From Chromatiales bacterium (GTDB lineage Bacteria; Pseudomonadota; Gammaproteobacteria; UBA6429; Thiohalophilaceae): 5,806 bases of DNA. A program made the translations under genes and the position numbers. Each line of letters starts with the position of its first letter. Positions within the stretch are counted from its first letter, which is position 1. The notes under the pieces are model-generated. The model saw only the letters and a program-made list of their open reading frames with translations. It searched no databases and was not told where the DNA came from. This document shows, piece after piece, positions 1 through 5,806 of this stretch. The stretch is taken from positions 1 through 5,806 of the forward strand of contig JALXDW010000255.1 in NCBI GenBank assembly GCA_027070385.1, written 5' to 3'.

Positions 1-97
1 TGCAACATGTTGCACCCTGATATTTTTAAATTATCACTATAAATACAAGTGCTTATGGGTAGTAACCAAGTAATTAACTCGTGTTTTGTGTGCAACA
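1..97. promoter_or_regulatory. Palindrome plus repeated half-site, possible operator region
   Basis: Bases 1-14 (TGCAACATGTTGCA) form a perfect 14-bp palindrome. The half-site TGCAACA occurs again at 91-97, and the 8-mer GTGCAACA at 90-97 is the exact reverse complement of TGTTGCAC at 8-15. Three copies of a 7-mer in under 100 bases ahead of an operon-like row look like binding sites for a dimeric regulator. No regulator gene is in view and I do not recognise the motif as that of a named family. The palindrome touches the window edge, so its full extent is unknown. Confidence 0.35.
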
Positions 98-135
98 CTG
101 AAATTAAATATCCTTTAAATACAATGACTTATGTT

Positions 136-163
136 TTGGCACGACTGTTGCTCTTAATAAATA
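136..163 (+). promoter_or_regulatory. Candidate sigma70-type promoter for the SCP-2-like gene
   Basis: TTGGCA at 136-141 and TAAATA at 158-163 are separated by 16 bases and resemble -35 and -10 boxes, ending 26 bases before the ATG at 190. The region is AT-rich, so chance matches are likely. A second -10-like TATAAA at 38-43 lacks a well-spaced -35 box. If this promoter is right, the mRNA begins at about 170, which fits the short reading of the first gene rather than the GTG start at 49. Confidence 0.35.
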
Positions 164-189
164 TAAGAAAACAACGGGTGTGGGTCTTA

Positions 190-600
190 ATGAGCGATCT
201 CTTTTCAAAAGAGTGGATGGTGCGCTTTCAGCAAGCATGGAATAACGATGCTGAATTATCGGGCAACTTGGCTCAAATCAAATTTAATTCAACCATTGCC
301 TATGGTTTTAAATCTGAGCAGACCCCTCGAGGTGTTATTCAGGTGACAAAGGGAAAAGTAACCTTGGCAGAAGATTATGATGCCGTACTTTTTACTGGCA
401 AGTTGGACTGGGATTTAAGGGCTGAGCCTGAAGACTGGCGAGAGTGGTTTCAAAATCCGCCTGGCATGATTTCAGTGGGCATGGCCTATACCTCACGTAA
501 GCTGGTATTTAAGCAAGGTGATTATGCTGCAATGATTAAAGATCCGCGTATAGCTGGCCCCTTTGTTAAAAGTTTTTTAGTGATGGCAAATGTTGAATAA
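190..600 (+). CDS. SCP-2 sterol-transfer-like family protein, 136 aa
   Basis: This is a small soluble protein that resembles the single-domain SCP-2 family, whose members hold lipids or other hydrophobic ligands in a cavity. It has no signal peptide or membrane helix, so it should be cytoplasmic. An N-terminal helix (residues 4-20, with W9 and W17) leads into a beta-rich core. A Trp-rich stretch at 73-87 (W74, W83, W86) follows, and the C-terminal part at 97-134 has the family pattern of a Gly-x-x-x strand, a K-Q-G-D turn and a closing helix ending F-L-V-M. The frame stays open upstream to a GTG at 49, but those 47 extra codons look like low-complexity leader and overlap promoter-like bases, so I chose the ATG at 190. 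Its ribosome site is weak (GGGT at 182-185). It lies 82 bases before the adaptor gene on the same strand. The ligand is unknown; the family call rests on recognised sequence style, not on a search. Confidence 0.72.
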   Translation: MSDLFSKEWMVRFQQAWNNDAELSGNLAQIKFNSTIAYGFKSEQTPRGVIQVTKGKVTLAEDYDAVLFTGKLDWDLRAEPEDWREWFQNPPGMISVGMAYTSRKLVFKQGDYAAMIKDPRIAGPFVKSFLVMANVE

Positions 601-682
601 GCTGTTATGAGATATTTTCATTTCGCGTGTTTTAGTCAGATTGTAAAAAAGAAAATAAATTTCTAACAAAGTGATGGGTAAT

Positions 683-1900
683 ATGAAAAAGCAAATAATA
701 ATTCAAATAGCAATCATGCTGCTGACTATGAGTGGCTTTGTTACAGCTTCACCTTATTATACCTCTAGCCAAACTGCGGCTGTGACCGGGGTACAAAATC
801 AAGGGGGTAGTTATGGTTCCAGTATGCCTTATCCTGTCCAACCCCGGATTATTTCGGTCATGAGTGCACCGACCGGTAGCAGTGTGGTGTTAGGTGGTAC
901 GGTTGTACCACTGCGGGAAGTGATTTTATCTGCACAAATTCCAGGGCGAGTCGATTATCTTGCCGGTGTTGAGGGAGAGGTCTTTCAGGCCGGTGACGTT
1001 GTGGTTGCGATTGATGATGATGATCTGCTCGCCAAACGGGCGCAGGCTCTTGCCAACATTAATGCACAACAACAAGCCTTGCAAAATTCGCGTGTGCAAT
1101 ATTCCAAAGAGTTATGGGCACCACGTTCGCTGGATGTCGGTCGAATGCCGGGGATGGGGATACCTTCCATGTTTGACATGTTTTTTACCCGCCCGATGGC
1201 CAGTGGAATGGGTTATGGCAATCCTATGCTGGAAAGACAGGCCGACTTATATGCTCAGGGTACAAATGTTGGTCGGGCTCGCAGTCAACATATTAGTGCT
1301 TTGGCTCAGTTACAACAAGTCGATGCACGCTTGCGTGACAGTCGAGCTGTTGTTCCTTTTGATGCCATTATTGTTAAGCGATTGGTTGAAGTTGGTCAGA
1401 CAGTGCAGCCGGGTCAGCCATTATTAAAGCTGGCTGATAGCCATGCGTTGCAATTAAAAGTTGAGGTGCCCGTCCGGCTGGTTTCCGGTTTGCAACAGGG
1501 GATGACTGTCCCGGTTATTCTTGATGTGGGGGATACTCATATTCAGGCACGTGTTGCTCAAATTTATCCAGTTGCCGATAACAACCGGCATACTGTGACA
1601 GTGAAATTTGATTTGCCGGACGGTGTACCCGGTGGTCCAGGTATGTATGCTGAAGTCATGATCCCGGATCCTTCCATTCCTGTTCAGAATTTGCCGATTA
1701 TTCCAAAGAGTGCAGTGATATGGCGGGGCAGTTTGCCGGCTGTCTTTGTTATGAACTATCAGAATAAAAAGGAATTACGATTAGTTCGTTTAGGAGAAGC
1801 CATTGATAAATGGACGGTTGCTGTTTTATCCGGTTTACGTGCGGGTGAAAGAATTTTTGCACAACCATCGCCTGGGATGGCTGCCGGTTGGGTGAAGTAA
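683..1900 (+). CDS. RND efflux periplasmic adaptor (HlyD/MFP family), 405 aa
   Basis: This is the periplasmic adaptor that should link the following RND permease to an outer-membrane channel. Residues 1-22 form a signal peptide (K2 K3, hydrophobic core 5-20, likely cut after V-T-A22); there is no lipobox Cys, so it is not a lipoprotein. After a Gly/Ser/Tyr-rich linker (23-55), the first half of the lipoyl domain lies at about 69-112 (G-x-V-E-G-E-V-x-x-G-D at 95-105). A helical hairpin follows at about 113-220, the second lipoyl half at about 221-252 (V-G-Q-T-V-Q-P-G-Q at 237-245), and a beta-barrel plus membrane-proximal domain at about 256-400. The hairpin is interrupted by a Met/Gly/Pro-rich segment, listed separately. 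The start is uncertain: GTG 671 and ATG 674 are in frame, but ATG 683 gives the cleanest signal peptide; the ribosome site is poor in every case. The permease starts 55 bases downstream. Substrate unknown. Confidence 0.88.
   Translation: MKKQIIIQIAIMLLTMSGFVTASPYYTSSQTAAVTGVQNQGGSYGSSMPYPVQPRIISVMSAPTGSSVVLGGTVVPLREVILSAQIPGRVDYLAGVEGEVFQAGDVVVAIDDDDLLAKRAQALANINAQQQALQNSRVQYSKELWAPRSLDVGRMPGMGIPSMFDMFFTRPMASGMGYGNPMLERQADLYAQGTNVGRARSQHISALAQLQQVDARLRDSRAVVPFDAIIVKRLVEVGQTVQPGQPLLKLADSHALQLKVEVPVRLVSGLQQGMTVPVILDVGDTHIQARVAQIYPVADNNRHTVTVKFDLPDGVPGGPGMYAEVMIPDPSIPVQNLPIIPKSAVIWRGSLPAVFVMNYQNKKELRLVRLGEAIDKWTVAVLSGLRAGERIFAQPSPGMAAGWVK
1145..1228 (+). other. Met/Gly/Pro-rich segment in the adaptor hairpin
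   Basis: Adaptor residues 155-182 hold seven methionines (155, 158, 163, 166, 172, 176, 182) with many Gly and Pro and a short aromatic patch F-D-M-F-F at 164-168. It sits between the two helices of the hairpin (about 113-145 and 184-220), where the tip that touches the outer-membrane channel is expected. Gly and Pro make a continuous helix unlikely, so this is probably a loop. Methionine clusters bind Cu(I) or Ag(I) in the CusB and CusA pump proteins, but no Cys or His lies within this segment, and a plain structural role is equally possible. Confidence 0.6.
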
Positions 1901-1932
1901 CACTGAAATAAAATGGATTGAATCATCGTCTG

Positions 1933-1938
1933 TATAAT
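1933..1938 (+). promoter_or_regulatory. Perfect -10 box (TATAAT) ahead of the permease gene
   Basis: TATAAT at 1933-1938 matches the sigma70 -10 consensus and lies 17 bases before the permease ATG. No good -35 box is found 16-18 bases upstream, and TTGAAT at 1918-1923 is too close. An RNA starting here would have a leader of only about 10 bases. It may be a weak internal promoter or chance in an AT-rich gap. Confidence 0.25.
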
Positions 1939-1955
1939 AGTGCGAGTAGTTTTTA

Positions 1956-4900
1956 ATGAATGACAATAATAAAAATGTGAAGCAGAAAAACACTGAATAC
2001 ATTCCAAGTGATCAGGAACTAGGGATTGCTGGCCGTATTACGCGTCAATTTATTAATTCACCAGTGACACCGTTGTTGATGATGGCATTTCTTGCTATCG
2101 GTCTTTTAGGTTTGATTTTTACACCACGCCAGGAAGATCCAAAAATATCTGTACCAATGGTCGATATTTATGTCCAATATCCAGGTGCATCCGCAGCACA
2201 GGTAACGAGTCTGGTAACGGATCCTTTAGAACGTTTAATGAGTGAAATTCCGGGTGTTCGTCATGTGTACTCGGCAACGCAACGTGGTAGCAGTATTGTC
2301 ACTGTACAATTTATTGTGGGTGAAGAATTAGGCCCATCCATTGTGAAAGTACATGATAAAGTGCAGTCCAACCTGGATAAAATCCCTCCAGGTGTTTCCA
2401 TGCCGCTGGTTAAACCTGTGGGTATTGATGATGTGCCGATTGTTACCGTTACTTTATGGTCAAAGGATGTCGGTGATGACATTTTACGAACATTATCTTT
2501 TGATGTTTTGCAACGGCTGGAAGAGGTCCCTGATACTGGTAATGGTTTTGTAGTCGGTGGCCGTGCAGATCAAATTCGTGTAGAAGCTTATCCAGAGCGT
2601 TTAAGTGGTTATGGTATAAGTATTGCACAACTTGCTAAAACAATTCAAACAGCCAACGCAGAACGTGCCGCAGGAAACATTGAAGGTAATAATCTGACCT
2701 TTAATGTTTATACCGGTGCCTTTCTTAAAACGGCAACTGAAATTTCTCGTTTGGTTGTTGGTGTACGTGATGGTTCACCCATTTATGTGCGTGACGTTGC
2801 CAAAGTTTCACAAGCCCCCGAAGAAACTCGACACCTTGTTAACTATTATTCAGGGGTAGCCAATGAACATGGATTTAACCAGTCAAATGGTGAACCGGCT
2901 GTCACGATTGCCATTGCAAAAAAGATCGGCAGTAATGGGGTGACTGTAGCCAAAGCCATTATTAAAAAACTGGAATCACTAAAAGGCAAATTGATACCTG
3001 ACAATGTCTTTGTTGAGATTACCCGGGACTATGGAAAAAGTGCCAATAATAAAGTAAATGAATTACTAACATCGATCCTGGAAGCAACGGTTGCAGTCAG
3101 TATTCTTTGTCTTATCGGTTTGGGATTGCGTGCCTCGACCGTTGTTATTATGGTCATTCCTGTTGTTGTATTAATAACAGTGTGGTCAGCCTGGGTCATT
3201 GATTACACCATAGACCGAGTCAGTTTATTTGCACTGGTTTTTTCTATTGGCATACTGGTGGATGATGCCACCGTTGTTGTAGAAAATATTTTTCGACGTT
3301 GGCTTGAAGCAGGTAAAACAACGGCCAATATTGCTATAGATGCTGTTCGTGAGGTTGGTAACCCGACAGTGTTGGCAACATTAACCATTATTTCTGCATT
3401 ATTACCAATGGGGGTTGTCAGTGGGTTAATGGGACCTTATATGAGGCCTATTCCTGTGCTGGGTGCTTCTGCTATGTTCTTTTCATTGGTTGCTGCTTTT
3501 ATTTTTGCACCCTGGCTTGCCATGCGTTTTCGTCCCCAACTGAAAGCGTTAAAGAAAGCAGAAAAACATGAAAAAAAGATGCAGGAATTTGTTGGTCGCT
3601 ATTACCGACCTTGCATGTTACCTCTGTGTAAAAATAGACGTTATGGCTTGATGTTCCTGTTTGGTTTGATTGCAGCAACCTTGCTGGCATGTAGTATGTT
3701 CTACACTAATGCAACGACGGTGAAAATGCTGCCATTTGATAACAAGCCTGAATTTAATGTTGTGATTAATATGCCAGAAGGGACGGCATTACCTGTGACT
3801 GCCAATGTGGTTCAGCAACTTACGGAAAAGTTACGCACAATACCCGAAGTCACCGCAACTCAGTCATATGTTGGAACGGCATCCCCATTTAATTTTAATG
3901 GTATGGTGCGTCACTATTATCTGCGCCAACAATCCTGGGAAGCTGATATTCAGGTCATGTTACAAGATAAAGATGACCGAGAACGAGCCAGCCATGATAT
4001 TGCCGTTGATGCCCGACATATCATTAATGACTTTATTGAACATACACCTTCATTAAAAATTACTGGTGTACATACCCAGGTAGTGGAAATGCCACCAGGG
4101 CCACCGGTTTTACAAACAGTGGTGGCTGAAATTTACGGACCTGATGCCAATACCCGCCGTCAGGTTGCGTATGATATGACAAACTTGTTTGAAAAAGCAG
4201 AAGGTGTGGTTGATGTTGATAACTATATGGCTGAACCTTATGACTACTGGCGGTTTGAAGTCGACATTGAAAAGTCGGTGCGCTTTGGTGTTTCGGTTGA
4301 CACTATCAATCAACATCTAGCTATGTCCATGGGAGGGTATCGCCTGGGTGATATTAAACGTGGTGTTGTTCGTGAACCCACTTACATCATCTTGCAAGTA
4401 CCACTGGCGGTGCGTTCACAAATACAGCGGTTGAAAAATTTGCCCATCATGTCCAGTGATGGAAAAACTATTCCGTTGGGTGAGTTAGGTCGTTTCCTTT
4501 TAGTGAAAGAAGATCCCGTTATATTCCACAAAGATTTAAGGGGTGTTGAATATGTTACAGGCGAAATGGAAGGGCGCTTGGGTGCACCTATTTATGGCAT
4601 GTTTAATATTGAGGATTTACTGGAAGATTACAAAACACCCGATGGTATTACGATGACAGGTATGCCAATGGGTTTACTTGGACCTCCTGAAGAAGATATT
4701 CAATCCGGTTTTGAATGGGCGGGTGAATGGACTGTGACCTATGAAACCTTCCGTGATATGGGTTTGGCTTTTATGGCTGCACTGGTATTGATATATGGGT
4801 TAATTGTTTGGGAATTTAAAGATTTCACATTAGGTGGATTGATCATGGCACCTATTCCTCTTACCTTGATAGGTATTATTCCAGGACATTGGTTAATGAA

Positions 4901-5720
4901 TGCTGAATTTACCGCAACATCCATGATTGGCTTCATTGCTTTAGCGGGTATTGTTGTACGCAACTCTATTTTGCTGGTTGAGTTTGTGAAAAATGAAGTT
5001 GCTCAAGGTAAAAATATTACTGATGCTGTTGTGAGTGCCGGTCAGATTCGAATGCGCCCTATTTTAATTACCGCTTTAACATTGATGGCGGGTGCCTGGA
5101 TGATTATCGATGACCCAATTTTTCAGGGAATGGCTGTCAGTCTTTTATTTGGCGCTGCTGTAGCAACCGTTTTAACCTTGGTCGTTATTCCCCTGGGATG
5201 TATTAGTACAGCCAAGCATTTTTACAGAGTAACAGAGCAAGGTGACTTTTCTGGAGATACTGATTCTGCTTCAACAGTGACGGATGATACTGAATCCAGC
5301 CAAAAAATATTTTCACTCAATATGTTTGTGCTTGATAAATGGTTGAAAAATGTAAAGCAGCTTATTGGTCAAATTCGTTTGGTGACGTTGAAAATAATCC
5401 TGAATATATCTGATAGAGTGAAAAGTATTTTTCAGGTTATTAAAAATAAAGCATATAAAGATGATGTAAATCAAGAGGTAGATAAAGAAGATAGTGTAAA
5501 AAGTAAGTCAAAGGTTGTTAGTAAGAAAAAAACAGCCAAAAAAGTAGCTAAAAAGAAAACAGCAAAGAAGAAAACAGTAAAGAAAAAAACAACCCGGGTT
5601 AAGAAAGAGATGAAAGGTGACTTAGAAGATACGGATAAAAAAACATCAACATCAGAGCAAACAAAAAGCAAACGCGTTGCCAGTAAGAAACGTCGTGGAA
5701 TTCAATTAAAGAAACGATAA
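1956..5720 (+). CDS. RND-family efflux permease (AcrB-like) with extended basic tail, 1254 aa
   Basis: This is the inner-membrane, proton-driven pump of a tripartite exporter, and the family works as a trimer. Twelve membrane helices can be placed at about 39-57, 374-391, 394-413, 424-442, 470-487, 502-521, 564-582, 936-952, 959-977, 989-1010, 1033-1051 and 1058-1081, with large periplasmic loops at 58-373 and 583-935. Helix 4 carries the acidic pair D436-D437 in G-I-L-V-D-D-A, matching the AcrB proton-relay pair D407/D408. In helix 10 the AcrB K940 position is Arg (R1002, in V-V-R-N-S-I-L-L-V-E-F), and R1032 fits AcrB R971. Other family-like signs are R-Q-E-D-P at 58-62 and P-P-G-P-P at 713-717. 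The core ends near 1085, about AcrB size (1049 aa); residues 1085-1254 are an extra cytoplasmic tail. ATG 1956 has only a weak ribosome site (GAG at 1944-1946). The drug, metal or lipid substrate cannot be told; I lean to the AcrB-like rather than the CusA-like group because of the D-D pair. Confidence 0.95.
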   Translation: MNDNNKNVKQKNTEYIPSDQELGIAGRITRQFINSPVTPLLMMAFLAIGLLGLIFTPRQEDPKISVPMVDIYVQYPGASAAQVTSLVTDPLERLMSEIPGVRHVYSATQRGSSIVTVQFIVGEELGPSIVKVHDKVQSNLDKIPPGVSMPLVKPVGIDDVPIVTVTLWSKDVGDDILRTLSFDVLQRLEEVPDTGNGFVVGGRADQIRVEAYPERLSGYGISIAQLAKTIQTANAERAAGNIEGNNLTFNVYTGAFLKTATEISRLVVGVRDGSPIYVRDVAKVSQAPEETRHLVNYYSGVANEHGFNQSNGEPAVTIAIAKKIGSNGVTVAKAIIKKLESLKGKLIPDNVFVEITRDYGKSANNKVNELLTSILEATVAVSILCLIGLGLRASTVVIMVIPVVVLITVWSAWVIDYTIDRVSLFALVFSIGILVDDATVVVENIFRRWLEAGKTTANIAIDAVREVGNPTVLATLTIISALLPMGVVSGLMGPYMRPIPVLGASAMFFSLVAAFIFAPWLAMRFRPQLKALKKAEKHEKKMQEFVGRYYRPCMLPLCKNRRYGLMFLFGLIAATLLACSMFYTNATTVKMLPFDNKPEFNVVINMPEGTALPVTANVVQQLTEKLRTIPEVTATQSYVGTASPFNFNGMVRHYYLRQQSWEADIQVMLQDKDDRERASHDIAVDARHIINDFIEHTPSLKITGVHTQVVEMPPGPPVLQTVVAEIYGPDANTRRQVAYDMTNLFEKAEGVVDVDNYMAEPYDYWRFEVDIEKSVRFGVSVDTINQHLAMSMGGYRLGDIKRGVVREPTYIILQVPLAVRSQIQRLKNLPIMSSDGKTIPLGELGRFLLVKEDPVIFHKDLRGVEYVTGEMEGRLGAPIYGMFNIEDLLEDYKTPDGITMTGMPMGLLGPPEEDIQSGFEWAGEWTVTYETFRDMGLAFMAALVLIYGLIVWEFKDFTLGGLIMAPIPLTLIGIIPGHWLMNAEFTATSMIGFIALAGIVVRNSILLVEFVKNEVAQGKNITDAVVSAGQIRMRPILITALTLMAGAWMIIDDPIFQGMAVSLLFGAAVATVLTLVVIPLGCISTAKHFYRVTEQGDFSGDTDSASTVTDDTESSQKIFSLNMFVLDKWLKNVKQLIGQIRLVTLKIILNISDRVKSIFQVIKNKAYKDDVNQEVDKEDSVKSKSKVVSKKKTAKKVAKKKTAKKKTVKKKTTRVKKEMKGDLEDTDKKTSTSEQTKSKRVASKKRRGIQLKKR
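5208..5717 (+). other. Cytoplasmic C-terminal extension of the permease: acidic patch, amphipathic helix, H1-like basic tail
   Basis: Permease residues 1085-1254 follow the last membrane helix and should lie in the cytoplasm. Three parts are visible. Residues 1094-1116 are acidic and rich in Ser/Thr. Residues 1117-1165 can form a long amphipathic helix with hydrophobic residues spaced by three and four (L1126, L1130, V1133, I1137, I1140, I1147, I1151, V1155, I1158, I1162). After a short acidic stretch (1169-1179), residues 1181-1220 contain 20 Lys and 1 Arg in 40, resembling histone H1-like bacterial proteins such as chlamydial Hc1/Hc2. The end (1237-1254) is again basic. The frame is open throughout and shared with the pump core, so this is an in-frame extension. 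Confidence 0.85.
5526..5597 (+). repeat. Tandem 15-bp repeat encoding K-K-T-A-K units
   Basis: Five adjoining units encode KKTAK, KVAK, KKTAK, KKTVK and KKTTR (permease residues 1191-1214). Units 5553-5567 and 5568-5582 differ at one base of 15; the second unit (5541-5552) is one codon short. The surrounding DNA is very A-rich (17 G or C among bases 5521-5580). The repeat stays in frame, which points to growth by unit duplication within the gene. Confidence 0.75.
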
Positions 5721-5732
5721 ACAAGCAGTTAT

Positions 5733-5737
5733 GAGGT
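5733..5737 (+). promoter_or_regulatory. Ribosome binding site fixing the start of the last gene
   Basis: GAGGT lies seven bases before the ATG at 5745. It is the best Shine-Dalgarno match in the window and supports that start. The gap from the permease stop is only 24 bases, so translation in the same mRNA is likely. Confidence 0.7.
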
Positions 5738-5744
5738 TAATAAT

Positions 5745-5806
5745 ATGAAAACAGAGAAGAACGTTTTATTTAAGCTGATTTCCCCTTTCATTATTGTGGG
5801 TGCTGT
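5745..5806 (+). CDS. Start of a membrane or exported protein, cut by the window end
   Basis: Only 20 full codons plus two bases are present. They read M-K-T-E-K-N-V-L-F-K-L-I-S-P-F-I-I-V-G-A-V: a charged start with three Lys, then a hydrophobic run from about residue 11. This fits a signal peptide or an N-terminal membrane anchor. The strong ribosome site and the 24-base spacing place it in the same transcription unit as the permease. A second adaptor or another pump partner would fit the setting, but the family cannot be read from this fragment. Confidence 0.7.
   Translation, partial: MKTEKNVLFKLISPFIIVGA

Noticed and set aside
1..8. Possible start of a divergent gene on the minus strand (ATG at 8-6, with an AGGG-like ribosome site read from 14-20).
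   Set aside because: Fewer than three codons lie in the window, so nothing about a protein can be supported. It stays possible and would make 1-189 a shared control region.
49..189. N-terminal extension of the SCP-2-like protein from GTG 49 or ATG 124.
   Set aside because: The added residues do not look like the family, no ribosome site precedes either start, and the stretch holds promoter-like bases.
601..682. Terminator or promoter between the SCP-2-like gene and the adaptor gene.
   Set aside because: I found no stable GC-rich hairpin followed by a T run, and no well-spaced -35/-10 pair. The gap is just AT-rich.
960..1427. A 155-codon open frame on the + strand inside the adaptor gene.
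   Set aside because: It overlaps a well-supported gene in another frame, has no recognisable domain and looks like a shadow translation.
3612..3629. Cys pair C553-x4-C558 in the permease as a redox or metal site.
   Set aside because: Two Cys just before helix 7 without further ligands are not enough to support binding.
5538..5544. A-AAA-AAG type slippery site for programmed frameshifting in the tail.
   Set aside because: The bases match, but the codon phase is wrong for a -1 slip (codons are GCC AAA AAA GTA), and no stimulating hairpin is evident.
5471..5671. A Phe-rich 66-codon open frame on the minus strand.
   Set aside because: It is the complement of the A-rich lysine codons of the permease tail; its hydrophobic look is a by-product of that composition.

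Overview
The window looks like part of a gammaproteobacterial chromosome of moderate to low G+C. This is inferred from the protein style, the AT-rich intergenic gaps and the gene families; the species cannot be named from the sequence alone. All convincing genes lie on the + strand in a compact, operon-like row: a small SCP-2-like lipid-carrier protein (190-600), an RND periplasmic adaptor (683-1900), a large RND inner-membrane permease (1956-5720), and the first 21 codons of another membrane or exported protein (from 5745). The gaps are 82, 55 and 24 bases, and none holds a convincing terminator.

Positions 1-189 hold no gene I can support. They carry a perfect 14-bp palindrome at the left edge, a further copy of its half-site at 90-97, and a plausible sigma70-type promoter at about 136-163. 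This looks like the control region of the row.

The adaptor and permease should form the periplasmic and inner-membrane parts of a tripartite proton-driven export pump. No outer-membrane TolC-like channel gene is visible; it may lie downstream or elsewhere. The substrate cannot be read from the sequence. The SCP-2-like gene next door suggests, but does not show, a hydrophobic or lipid-like cargo.

The most unusual features are two additions to otherwise ordinary pump parts. The permease has about 170 extra cytoplasmic residues after its twelfth membrane helix: an acidic Ser/Thr patch, a long amphipathic helix, and a histone H1-like lysine-rich tail built on a K-K-T-A-K repeat. The adaptor has a Met/Gly/Pro-rich segment with seven methionines in 28 residues where the tip of its helical hairpin should be. 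The tail is the best candidate for something undescribed: a pump that may also touch nucleic acid, acidic lipid or a cytoplasmic partner.
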